DNA of 64,000 nucleotides from Macropodus opercularis (lineage: Eukaryota; Chordata; Actinopteri; Anabantiformes; Osphronemidae). The translations under genes and the position numbers were made by a program. Location of the stretch: positions 2,300,501 through 2,364,500 of the forward strand of contig CM061091.1 of the NCBI GenBank assembly GCA_030770545.1, written 5' to 3'. This document shows, in pieces, positions 22,201-34,700 of the stretch (position 1 is its first letter; every line of letters starts with the position of its first letter). A model generated the notes under the pieces. It saw only the letters and a list, made by a program, of their open reading frames with translations, had not been told where the DNA came from and did not search any database.

Positions 22201-25200
22201 ATAAAAAGCATCGGCCTCATTTATTTTACTAGCTCAGAATGTCTTGTTGAATCCGTTAGTCCTGGAAACTAAAATCTATGTTTTGACTTTCTTTCAGCTC
22301 CTGTGGAACTACAAACTAAATCTGACCACGGATCCAAAGTTTGAGTCGGTTGCCACAGACGTCTGCAAGAGCACCATCGCCGAGGTCAGTCTGGCCCAGA
22401 GGAGGCTCAGAGTTCAGCCTCCGGTCAAGTCGAGCGTAGCTGTCGTCTGCTGCTTTGACGACGGGGCATCGTTAGTGGGGAAATTCACCGTCGATTTATG
22501 AGAACGGACTGTGATGCGACTGTATTTTGACCTGTTTTGTTGGATACCTACAGCTCAAGGAGTGTAACGATGAGGAGCGAGGGCGGGGATACCTGGTGTC
22601 CTGCTTGGTCGATCACCGTGGCAACATCACTGAGTACCAGTGTAACCAGTACATCACCAAGATGACCAGTATAATCTTCAGTGACTACAGACTGATCTGT
22701 GGCTTCATGAGCAAATGTAAGGAAGACATCAACATCCTGCGCTGCGGCAGCGTCAACGTAGGACACAAGGTGTGTGTGTGAATGACACAAGGAAGGACCT
22801 GTGGGTCATGTGAAGTCTCATAAGAAGAGTGTCAGGGTTCCGTGTGTGATCCCTTGATCCCTTCTCCCTGTCCCTGTCACCTCTCCCTTCCTTTACCCCA
22901 GGACGTCCACTCACAGGGCGAAGTGATCGCCTGTCTGGAGAAGGCGCTGGTGAGACAGGCAGAGCAGCAGGATCACGTTCGTCCAATCAAAGAGGAGTGT
23001 CAGAGGGCGATCCTGCGAGTGGCAGAGCTGTCGTCGGACGACTTCCACCTGGACCGGCACCTTTACTTCTCCTGTAGAGACGACAGAGAGAGGTTCTGCC
23101 AGAATGTGAGGATGCCCTGCTCGTCTCTGCTGGATGTTAATAATATGATCACGAATCGTCAATTCTAACATCTAACATTTCAACAGGCCCCTTAAGTTCC
23201 TCCCTTTATTGCTCTTCTCCACAGACTCAGGCAGGAGAAGGGAAAGTCTACAAGTGTCTGTTCAATCATAAGTTTGAGGAGGCCATGTCAGAGAAGGTAC
23301 AACCTACGCATGGCGGCGCCAGCAGGACACCCATCGATCCGTGAGTGAACAAACTGTGATCACTGATTCTTTGTCCCTCCCTCCCAAGTGTCGCGACGCT
23401 CTCACCACCCGTCAGAAGCTGATTTCTCAGGACTACAAAGTCAGTTACTCTCTGGCTAAGGCCTGCAAGCTGGACCTGAGGAAGCAGCGCTGCAGCCTGG
23501 ACACCAACCTGCCGCGAGCCCGCGAGGCCCGACTGTCGTACCTGCTGCTGTGCCTGGAGGCCGCTGTGCACCGCGGTGAGAGGAGTATGGTGGGAACTGG
23601 GGAAGTCCGTCTACTCCTAAACCTCGGCGTTGCTTAGTTGTGTGAGTGACATTTGATCGTGTGCCGTGCAGGGCGTCCAGTCAGCGGGGAGTGCCAGGGC
23701 GAGATGCTGGACTACCGGCGGATGCTAATGGAGGACTTCTCTCTGAGTCCAGAGATTGTGCTGCACTGCCGCACGGAGATCGAGGCTCACTGCTCCGGGC
23801 TGCATCGCAAAGGCCGAACGCTGCACTGCCTGATGCGGATCGGACGCGGCGACCGGAGCACTGCCATCGACAGCATCTGCCAGAGCGCTGTAAGACCCCA
23901 GCAGCATATTTACAACAGTAAAACACGCTCCCTGAACTCCCAGTCAGAGCGATGAATAGACTCTTGCTCCCTTTAGCTGCAGACTCTGATCCAGTCTGCC
24001 GACCCAGGAGCCGACTACAGGATCGACCGGGCGCTCAATGAGGCCTGCGAGTCCGTCATCCAGACTGCCTGCAAACACATCCGCACTGGAGACCCAATGT
24101 GAGCTCGCTACACGGCATGTTGAGGCCGTGTGTGTTGTACCTGTCACCGCTTCATGTCAGATTTAAGGGCATTAAAGTCAGTTACTCTAAAAAAAAATAT
24201 CAAAAGGTTTTTAATTTAATGAATTGTGATAATCCCTCTATCGTAATAAATAATAAGTGTTTGCTTTAGGACACATGTACTATCTGCGTTTGCAGGATCC
24301 TGTCGTGTCTGATGGAGCATCTGTACACAGAGAAAATGGTGGAAGACTGTGAACACCGTCTGCTGGAGCTGCAGTACTTTATATCCAGAGACTGGAAGTG
24401 AGTCTACAGCAGTGGAAAATCTCAGTCCACCAGCTCCACATCCATCTAGTTCCCGTCTTTGACTGTTGAATTGTTTCCTAATGAAAAGATTTCATGCTGT
24501 TTGTCCCCCAGACTGGATCCCATGCTGTATAAGAAATGTCAGGGTGATGCTGCTCGGCTCTGCCACACTCACGGCTGGAATGAGACCAGCGAGCTGATGC
24601 CGCCGGGCGCCGTCTTCTCCTGCCTCTACCGCCACGCGTACCGCACAGAGGAGCAAGGACGCCGGGTACGATGGCACCAGAAACGGCTCAGTTAGCGCCG
24701 CAGAACGCATGACGTTCATTCTAGGGGTTGAGGAGGTACCGGTGGAGGTTCAGCAGCTGTACAGTGTGTGTAGGACGCTCGCTAAGCAGGTGTAACTGGG
24801 ATGTTTTTCATTTAACAGGTAAACCCGGCTGAGCAGGTAAGTGGGCGACGGTTACATCGCTAATGCTGATGACAGCTCAAAGCAGCTCTGGTGGAAATCT
24901 GATGGAGGTTGAAGGGCGTCAAACAGCTGGATGCAGCTGTTCCGCATGTTTTCCCTCTGCCTGCATGGGTCTCGTTAATCAGTGGGTGTGAATGGTCGTC
25001 TCTCTGTCAGCGCTAAATGATGCTGGGTGTACTCTGCCGCTTGCCCGGTCATAAATTCAATTTGGTGAACGCTGCAGAAAACCTTGTTCAGGATGCGTCC
25101 AGATAAGCTCCCATGCAACCATTCGGCTCTTCTGTCTGAAACGGGTGATAGGTTCAAAGTGATGCACTTTGAACAAACAATCTGCAAATGACTGGCTGAC

Positions 25201-28200
25201 CCTGCTAGGCACCGAGAGCCAAGGAACCAGTGTCCTTCCTTGAAATAACAAGTAGGAAGGTCCACTCGGCCCCGAGTTTGGTAATTAAACCCAAAAGGGC
25301 GTAGACGGCATGATTTCACATGATTGTACGGTTTCAGCATGTGTGTGTGACCTGCAGCGGATCATGTATATTTACTTGACAGAGATGTGTGAAGCTCCAT
25401 TGAAAATGTCTGTAGAGAATATGTCTGTGGTGAATATAAAACTGATTTGCTAAACACGAAGAAGCACGAAAGTAAAGGATTTAAATATATTCACCGTAGT
25501 TGCTTCTGCGTGTGGTTGCAGTTGTCCCGAGACTGTAAAGTGGAGGTTCAGAGGATTCTCCACCAGAGGGCGCTGGATGTGAAGTTGGACCCCGAGCTGC
25601 AGAAACGCTGCATGAGCGACCTGGGCAAGTGGTGCAGCGAGAAGACGGACACTGGACAGGTAGGACCCCGGCGACCAGGTGCTGCCACGGCGGTTTCCCT
25701 GACGCTCCTTCATATTGTAGCCATTAAAGTCCTTACTGTTATGTGTCCAGGAGCTGGAGTGCCTGCAGGATCACTTAGAAGACTTGGTGTCTGCCTGCAG
25801 GGATGTGGTGGGGAACCTGACCGAGCTGGAGTCAGAGGTCAGACACGGGGATCAAGACAAACTGTAAAACGCAGACAAAAGAATACACTTCCTCTCATTT
25901 GTGCCACTTCACGCCTCTTGTCTTTCTCACATGGGCTGCAGGACATCCAGATCGACGCGCTGCTCATCAGAGCCTGTGAACCCATCATCCAGGCCCACTG
26001 CCATGTACGTACAGACACAGACTCGCAATACACGTCTGTCTTCACTAAGACGATGCATGACGCGACTTTGCGGCGCTGCGTGTGTTGCAGGATGTTGCTG
26101 ACAACCAGATCGACACGGGTGACCTGATGGAGTGTCTGGTTCAGAACAAACACCAGAAAGAGATGAACGACAAGTGCTCCGTCGGCGTCACTCACTTCCA
26201 GCTGGTCAGTTCACTGTAATTTTAGTTTGCAATAAAATCCCTCTGTGATAAACTATGAATGTCCAGCAGGAAGATTTCACCGTTTGACTGATTTCAGGCA
26301 CAAATGAAGGATTTCCGGTTCTCCTACAAATTCAAGATGGCCTGTAAGGAAGACGTTCTGCGCCTGTGTCCAAACATCAAGAAAAAGTGAGTGAAAACAT
26401 CCAGAACACCTTGCGTATTTGCACATCTTTTTCACCTAAATTAAAACCTGTCCGTCGCTGCGTGCGTCGCGCTGCAGGGTGGACGTCGTCATCTGCCTGA
26501 GCACCACGGTGAGGAACGACACGCTGCAGGACGTGAGGGAGCAGCGGGTTTCTCTGAAGTGCCGCAAACAGCTGCGTGTGGAGGAGCTGGAGATGGTATC
26601 ACACGCTCGCACACATGAAGCCATTGGTTTCGTTTTCATGCTAATCATCCTGTTTGGGCCCTGATGTACTGACCACAATACTACTAATATAAACTGTCCC
26701 TTCTTCTTGTTTGGTCTTGTCAGTCAGAGGACATCCGGTTGGATCCAGACCTCTATGATCCCTGTAAGTCCGACATGAGTCGCCTTTGTCCCAACGTGAA
26801 CTTTGGTAACGCTCAGGTAAGTCCGGTGGCATAAATAATATTCAGAACAGCAGACGTTCTCTTTTCTTTTCCACGTCCTCCTTCCTCTTCTCTTCTTTCC
26901 CTCATGCTCGCATTGTTCTTCCTTTCGTTCCTTTGATCGTCTCCTGTCTCTGTTCGCCTTCGTCCTGCTAAGATGATCGAGTGTCTGAAGGAGCAGAAGA
27001 AGCAGCTCAGCCCGCGCTGCCACCAGCGGATCTTCAGGCTGCAGGAGGTGGAGATGACCGACCCAGAGCTCGACTACCAGCTGATGAGAGTCTGCAAGCA
27101 GATGATCAAGGTGAGGAGGAGGCGGATGAAAATACAGGCTTTGTAGTTTTTGTTTTGTGTGGTGATGTGGTCGTCTATTTCCTCTTTTTTGTGTATTGTT
27201 CCACAGCGGTTCTGCACAGAGGCTGATGCCAGAAACGTCCTTCAGTGTCTGAAACAGAACAAAAACAGTGAGCTGATGGATCCTAAGTGTAAACAGATGA
27301 TCACTAAGAGACAGATCACCCAGAACACAGGTGCATACACAGTGAAACATCTGCAGCTTGAATTAGGGTTTAGCGGATCTGTTTCTTCTTTGTTTGTCTG
27401 ACTGACACCCTGATGTCCTCCTCTACCAGACTACAGACTGAACCCAGTGCTGAGGAAAGCTTGCCGGGCCGACATCCCGAAGTTCTGCCAGTCCATCCTG
27501 AACAAGGCCAGCGAGGACAGTGAGCTGGAGGGTCAGGTCATCGCCTGCCTCAAACTCAAATATGCAGATCAGGTCAGTCCATGGCCGTCGTTCCTAAGAG
27601 ACTACAGCAAGTTTAAAGACTCAGAGAAGGGCAAATAAAGTTAAAACAGCAAAAGTTTAAACTCACAACACCAGACTTTAAAGTTAAAGCTGGAGACGCT
27701 TTTTAGATTTTGATTCAAACATAAATGACTTATTCTGATCTGATTCTGATCTTAATTTGACTTGTTTCTTGAAAGTGTCTAAGTCGTGTTTCGTTGGTTT
27801 GGTTTAGCGGTTGTCGTCTGACTGCGAAGACCAGATCAGAGTGATTCTCCAAGAGTCTGCGCTTGACTACAGACTGGACCCCCAGCTACAGATGCACTGC
27901 TCAGATGAGGTACACGCACATAGGACGTGGGTAGATTCATGCGAGCCGTAGTTTGGATCTCTGACTTTCCCAGCGTCACATGATCAACCTGTCTCTTCCT
28001 TTCGCTGTCGTTTTCCGTCTCTCCGTCTTCTGTACGTCTCCCTTCGTCCTCCTGCAGATTTCCAGACTGTGTGCGGAGGAGGCAGCAGCTCAGGAGCAGA
28101 CAGGTCAAGTGGAAGAGTGTCTGAAGGTCAACTTGCTGAAGATTAAACAGGAGACCTGTAAAAAGGTGCTTGTCCCGACCACATATTCTGATGTGTGTCG

Positions 28201-28839
28201 ACTTTTATCTACTGTATCTGTAACAGATGATTCTGTTTGATGGATGCTCTCTTCCTTCCTTTTGCAGGAAGTTCTGAACATGCTGAAGGAGAGTAAAGCA
28301 GACATTTTTGTGGACCCGGTCCTTCACACAGCCTGCGCTCTGGACATAAAGCACCACTGCGCAGCCATCACACCCGGCAGAGGACGGCGTGGGTGCTTTC
28401 ACGCTTTTATACATTAGCTGCTAAACGTGACCATGTTTGAAAACTGTCGTGTCTGACACTGACTCGCTCTCGCCACGCAGAGATGTCGTGCCTGATGGAG
28501 GCGTTGCAGGACAAGAGAGTTCGTCTGCAGCCCGAGTGTAAGAAAAGGCTTCAGGACCGCATCGACATGTGGAGCTACGCTGCAAAGGTGAATACGAACG
28601 CGCACTTTGTCTCGGTTACGCTCGGCAGCTCGGCTGTTATTCTCAGCTTTTTGTCTTTCTTCGTCCTGTAGGTGGCGCCAGCAGAGGGCTTCTCAGAGCT
28701 GGCGGTACTGGTGATGACATCGCCCTCCAAGTACTACATCCTGTTCATGATCGCACTGAGCGTGTGCATCCTCTTCCTGGTGGGGCTGCTGTGCGGTCGG
28801 ATCACCAAGCCAGTGACGAGAGAACACAAGGACCGGTAG
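19234..28839 (+). CDS. glg1: Golgi apparatus protein 1 (cysteine-rich FGF receptor, ESL-1)
   Basis: A type I membrane glycoprotein of the Golgi that binds FGFs and is an E-selectin ligand. Twenty-six exons sum to 3,420 bases (1,139 residues; human about 1,180): 19234-19548, 21437-21466, 22298-22384, 22554-22769, 22902-23105, 23225-23296, 23389-23575, 23672-23889, 23977-24098, 24296-24397, 24512-24665, 25522-25659, 25751-25837, 25942-26004, 26091-26204, 26298-26386, 26478-26595, 26724-26816, 26973-27110, 27207-27330, 27430-27572, 27808-27909, 28058-28165, 28268-28388, 28481-28587, 28672-28839. It has a signal peptide, a low-complexity Pro/Ala stretch, then about sixteen Cys-rich GLG1 repeats (for example SCLVDHRGNITEYQC, RVAELSSDDFHLDRHLYF, SCLYRHAYRTEEQGRR). 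A membrane helix lies at about 1106-1125, followed by a short tail TKPVTREHKDR. The start ATGGCGGCG follows the ETS/CRE element. Identity is secure. Confidence 0.97.
20441..20806. repeat. CTGA-type microsatellite/minisatellite in GLG1 intron 1
   Basis: About 360 bases are built almost only of GACT/CTGA units with frequent one-base variants (GACTGACTCTGACTGTGACT). The units are mainly 4 bases, mixed into 6-, 8- and 10-base higher-order blocks. It lies wholly within intron 1. The repeat keeps minus-strand frames open as a Ser/Gln/Val/Glu pattern, which has no sign of being coding. Confidence 0.9.
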
Positions 28840-30431
28840 AGGGTGGAACAACCACTCCTCGCTTCCCCGGTACCTTCCGCCTCGTTCTCTTTTTTCTCCC
28901 GCCTCTCTCTGACGCCCAGCCTGTTCCCAGCCAACCTGCACAGTGCCAACACCAGAGCCCACATTTGGACCTCCGCCTGTCCTCATTTGGACATTTCGCC
29001 AAATGTAAAATGGTCCCCAAGTCTCACATAAACCTCCACTCTCCCTTTGGGCATTTCCAAACTTCAAGTGAGCCCTGATTTTTCAATCCGCTTTTCCTAA
29101 AGCTGGATCGTTTAAGTTCTTACACAGGCGCTTGTCATAATGTGACTGACGGCTGCAGAGGTTGAGGTTGTTTTTCTCTTTGAGTCCTGGCGCTTTCTGT
29201 GGTTTTTAATGGAGACTGGAGCATGTAGAGCAGAAGGATGTTGTTCGTTTTGACTGCGGCTGCCTGAATTGAACATGGAGCAACTCGAACTCTTGAGGCA
29301 AACTTTGAGCTGCTAGATGTTCCTGTTGCGTCATCTCGTCTCTCGCCCTCTAGACCGGGTCAGACTCGCTTCGCTTGCTACCGACAACCCCACTGACCGG
29401 ACAAAAGGGCCTGCCATTATCAGGAATGTTGTGTGCATATTTATTTAGTAAACTTCTCTAAATGCTAAATATATAATAGCACTTGTTTTTTTCATGCCTT
29501 ATTTAATGATGGAATTAATTGACTCCGTTTTCCGAAGTGATGCTAATTAGTTTTCTGGTCAAACCTGGTCTCTGGTCATGCAGCCAAACATTCAGTGAAA
29601 TCCCAGCTGGATGAGGCTTGAATGTTCTGAAGGTTACTTTGGACTTGGGGTTTGAATTTGTGATATTTTTAACATGATCTTATTCCCAACGCGTGAAGCA
29701 GCTTTGATTTCTAATGTGGACAAAGCATTCGAGCTAGAGATTCGCATACGAAGCTTGATTGTTGGACAAAGTGGTACATGCAGTACACACAACAGATACT
29801 GTGAAGATATATTGTTTCGAGGGCCACAGAGCTCAGTTCAACTCTACTAACACATGCAAACACATCTCAGAGACACAACGTGAACACAGACCGTGCTGCA
29901 TCATTTTCAGCTGTTTCAGTATTGGAGGTTGGGGGCTTCTTACGTTTCTGTCCAACCAAAAAAAGTCCTGTCCTCTCATAGTCTCTACATGGTCGTGGGA
30001 TACTGGAGTTACAGATGCAGCTATTTATTGATAATACTTGATATAGTCATTTTATATTGCAGTATTTAAAGTTGTTGAAAATAATTTATGACGTATGTAA
30101 CAATTACTGTACAGTTTATTATTCCCACAAATGGTGAATGTGCGCCTTCATGTTTTGCAAATATGCCCAAATAAACATCCAGTTAATTATTTTACATTGT
30201 GCTAAATTGTCCCTTAAATGCGGTTTTAGATTTTGCTGCACAAGCAAATAATGAGAGTCCCTATGAGAGTTTGTCCTGCCACATTAAGCAGAAATATTAA
30301 AGAACTTGTTGTGTAGGTCACAGCTGCAGAGCATTAAAGAAAAGCTACCGGACGAGCAACTCCATCCATCATGAGATAAAAACCAGCTCACCTAAAGCAT
30401 TTTCTCATGTTTTCATTTGCATCATAATAAA
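28840..30431 (+). other. GLG1 3' untranslated region with two polyadenylation signals
   Basis: After the TAG at 28,837-28,839 the sequence becomes AT-rich with no coding features. AATAAA signals at 30,170-30,175 and 30,426-30,431 mark probable ends, so the untranslated region would be about 1.3 or 1.6 kb. Confidence 0.55.
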
Positions 30432-30609
30432 TTTTGTACGTGTACAAACTTGCGTGCTGCCGTTTTCTTTTTAGGTTTTGCCATGTGAAGTGACGATGTA
30501 GCAGATTTATCATTGTGAGGAATAAGATTTGTCAAATAATGTAGATGTCCAACGCTAATGCGCGTCTCTGGTCACATAAGTCTGCACTTTTACTGAGCTC
30601 AGTAACTTT

Positions 30610-31769
30610 CAAGCAAGACAAACCATTTTATTGTCTATACAACTATAGACAGCTCATTTATTATTGCTTTCCACATTACAAACTGGGGAAAGAAAAGGAA
30701 AGTTATGAGAGCAGCCCAGCAACCTTCTAGGATTCTTTGAGAAGTTGTAGACATGCTCAACTTAAAAATTATGATACAACTTATTTTACGTCAAAGTTTA
30801 AACAAAACCAATTCTAATGATCAACTAAACTCTCCCTGCTATAATCAGTCTGGTTCAAATTGCTAAATTAATCAGAATATTAATATGTTGGATGTAAAAA
30901 CACTATTAAAAAAAAAAATAATAAAGGTTGACACCATTTACAGTTTAGCAACTTCTGCTCATTCTTGAAAGTCTCCTGTGTGTGAGGGCTGGATCCCAGA
31001 GCAGCTGAGCGATGGGGTACAACGTTCAAAATCCGCTGACTCAATATGGAGAAAAAAAAAAAAAAAGTTTACATAAAAACAAAATTAAAAAAAAGAAAAG
31101 GGAATTTTGTCACCTACAATCAAGCAAAGAGTGACAAAGCTAAGCAAGAGGGAGGGGTGTGAAAGGTTTACCGCCAATCAAACACTGCTTTCACAATATA
31201 CGTATATATTACATATACACAACCCAGTTAAACACCTGGTCAGAGGTTTTGTACTGTGGGGTCATCAGCAGCTCTTTAACAAGCACATTTCCATCCTATA
31301 AGGCACAGAGTCTTATTTACTTTAAGAACCCACCACAGCTCAGCGGAGAAGACGTTGAGTCGCAGATCCACGAGTCCGCCTTGGAATCTATGAACAGGTC
31401 CAGCGTCACAGATGTGAAGCTCCAAGAAGCCAACGTGAACTTTGTTTTAAGACACTGAATCGCTCTCTCGTCCAGTTAGACACTCGGGTGAATAACCATC
31501 GCTCCCAAAATGTCACTCAGGAACATGAGAGATGAATGGGTGACAGCTCAGGGTTGATACTGTGTCTGTTCAAGAAGGTTCCGCTTCTTTCACAGAACAG
31601 CGTAATTGACCGGATTTTCAAAACGTGGCTCCAACAGGAATTAAAAAAAACAAAAAAACACCACCTCATGATGGGTTTTACCATCTGGTTTTGCAGAAGG
31701 CGTCTATATTTCAGCAGGTCGTGGCATCTTGAGATTGGCTTAATAATAAAACAAAACCGGTGAGGGGCA
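30610..31769 (-). other. PACSIN3 3' untranslated region
   Basis: Minus-strand AATAAA words at 30,627-30,632 and 30,657-30,662 lie about 1.1 kb past the PACSIN3 stop. A/T-rich tracts fill the interval. The 3' end faces that of GLG1 with only some 200 bases between their last signals. Confidence 0.45.
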
Positions 31770-34700
31770 TCAGGAAGCAGCCACCTGCTGGGCGTAGTTG
31801 GCAGGATAAAGCCCAACCTGGCCGTTGCTCAGCTGCCCTTTACACCAGCCCTGCTCGTCTTCCTCTCCCAGCTTCAGCAGCTCTTCGCCTGGAATGAGGA
31901 CGATGGAAAGTGCGTAAACATGTTAGGACGAGGCGTCACAGGTGAACAAGAAGAAAGGTGTCTGCTTGAATTTGTTTTGTACAATTCACGGCACCCATCA
32001 ACTCAAGTCAACATAAAGTTGATAAAACATTTCCGTGATGCCTCCATCTGCAAGCATTAGTAGGCGTTAATACCTGCTTTAAAGCTGAGCTCATCCTCCT
32101 CCTGGCCCGTGTAATCATAGAGCGCACGGACTCGCACCCCCTCTACCTGCTCCTCCACCTCGTCGTTCGCCTCCCCCACGCCGTTCACCGACAGCTCTTT
32201 CTTCGGACTTTCCTCGTCTGACCAGTCTGACGAATACCTGAGAGGAGGAAATCCGAGTCCAGTAGGTTACTTATAACAGATAGAAACCCATCTAATGAAT
32301 CTATACACTTTTGTGACAACAGTTGACAGCAGTTCCAAATGTACAGAGGAATCTAATAAACGTATTTGTGGTCTTTTCTGCTTTCTGGTTATATTACGCC
32401 ACACTTTACAATGAAAGAGCCCCAGCAGAGGAACTGTAAATAAACACTGCAGCTGCATCACACGTCTCCTGGCAACAGGTGTGGTTGCCATGACCACAAA
32501 CATCCAGCAGAGAACAGCGTGTGTGAAATATCTGAGTGGTTGAGTCCAGACAACACAGACAATGAACTGAACGGTGAGGAACCAGAATCATTAACCTCAA
32601 AATGATAAATGACATCAAGTGTAACATGAAACGTTGGTAACTCCTCAGTGTGATGTCAAATGCAGGGCGGCTCACAGACCGTAGTCATGTTTAGTCTGGA
32701 TCGCCTGCGTACTGGAAAATTAATGCTGGAGTGTCTTCTGTCGCTAAGTGACACAGGCAGGACTCCTCCTACCTGCCGGTGTCGGCGGCGACGTCTCCCC
32801 CTGAGGGGACGATGTTGGTCAGCGTCACCACGTTGTCCTCAGACTCGCGGCCTCGCTCCTTCCTGCTGATGGAGCGACTTGCTTCTGGAGTCCACTCCTG
32901 TGCAGATGTGATTGTGAACAATTACACAAATAAATGACTCTTGCTTGACTTTCATATGTTTAGAGTTGCTTTAAAATTGACACCATTCAATATATTCAGA
33001 GTGAAGAAGCGCCGTAACAAAATGTTCCAGTCAAGCTACAAACCGACTGTGAGCCTGTACGCTTAGGAAAAATAAACTTCATACTAACCCCCACACACAC
33101 ACACGTCGGTCTAAATAACAGGGCGCTAACAGAAGTAGGAGGCTGCAGATACAGTTACTGGCATTTACGGCCTCATCGGAGCACAGAACCACGTCAGGAG
33201 GGTCCGCGCTACAGGAGAGGTGCCAGAGTGTGCGACCAGTCAAGATTTCCCAAAAAGAGGACATTTCACAAAAAAAAAAAAAAAAAAAAACAACAAACCC
33301 CCCCAACAACTTTAATATGACTATGAATAGTCCTCGCAAGCACAGAAGGACAAGCGGGTGTGTCTGTGGGACAAAGGCTCTCTGTTCGAGTGTTGGCAGA
33401 GCTGTGGGAACAGCAGGAGATTCCTCAGAGGACAAGGCAGATTTAGTTCTTTCAGCCAACATCTTGCTCTGCCCTTGTTTTTTTATTCTGGATAAACTGG
33501 GAAAGCGAAACCGTCTGTGTCTTGACAGCAGGGACTGACACACGAGGCTCCACTGTACGACATGACGGACATATTTAGACTAGTTTGTAATCAGCAACGT
33601 GAACAGGAATCCTCTCATGCACTCAGTTGATAGTTCATTATGTTCACCGAGCCAAAAAAACTAAACAAAGACTTGTAGTTGTAGTTTGTCTAAACTGTTT
33701 CGACGGCTCAACTGTCTTAAATGAACTTCTCTGGATTTAAATAAGACACCGTCCTTCATCAGATGTACAGACACAGAGTGTAGGCAGGGAAATCCAGACG
33801 ATCGCATCTCTATTATGACCTGACAATTAGGTCTGTGGAGCTTTACACAGGCTGAGCCCAGAACAATAGGACGCTCGCACTGTGACTCAGCAACGGGGAC
33901 TGAAGGGAGTAGAAAGTGTAACTGATCATGGCTCTGTCACCATCAGGCTCAAACTGCTCTTACATTACTCTTCCACCTCATGATTGGCGGACGTCTAGAT
34001 CACAGCCAGCTTGTATACGTCACACGAGCGCAGACGGAAAACGGTGGTTTCATCGTTTTCAGTTACTAGATTTGGGAAGGAGACTCTAAAATGTGTCTCT
34101 AGTACCAAAAAAGCAACGTTAGCTTTTCAGCAGTGGTCCCAACAGCACAGTAACTTTCTGTAGAGACACAATCTGTGCTGTTTTTGTCTGTAAATATTTA
34201 TTTGTCCTTACCGCGTCCTTCGGCAGCGCCAATGTCAATTTTGTACTTTTCCACTGAACAAGTGTGTGTGTGTGCGCATTCCTAACCCCACTGAGAGCTC
34301 TTAGTCACACAACAAGGCTTTGACTGGAAACCCAATACACAGCCTGCTTGTTTTACACACACACACACACAGTTTCAAGACAAAAAGATGAAAGACAGAC
34401 AGTCAATGGACGTAGAGTGAATCCTGTGTGCGTGTCCACACCTCGAACTGCGGCCAGTTCATGCTCATGCCCGGCCCGTGCGTGTTCCTCCACCATCGCA
34501 GATCTTCGGTGTCACTGGCTGCTTGGATGGTGTGACCCAGGTCTCGGTACAAGTCCTTGAACCTATTGAACGCAGGGACACACAGCAAAAGATACGAAAG
34601 CAGGATGAGACACGTCCACCTCCAGTGGTGAGGCGACGCGCCTCCTTCTCTGTGCACAGCTCCGCCTGACTCAACTCTGACCTGCCAAACTGCCATGAGT

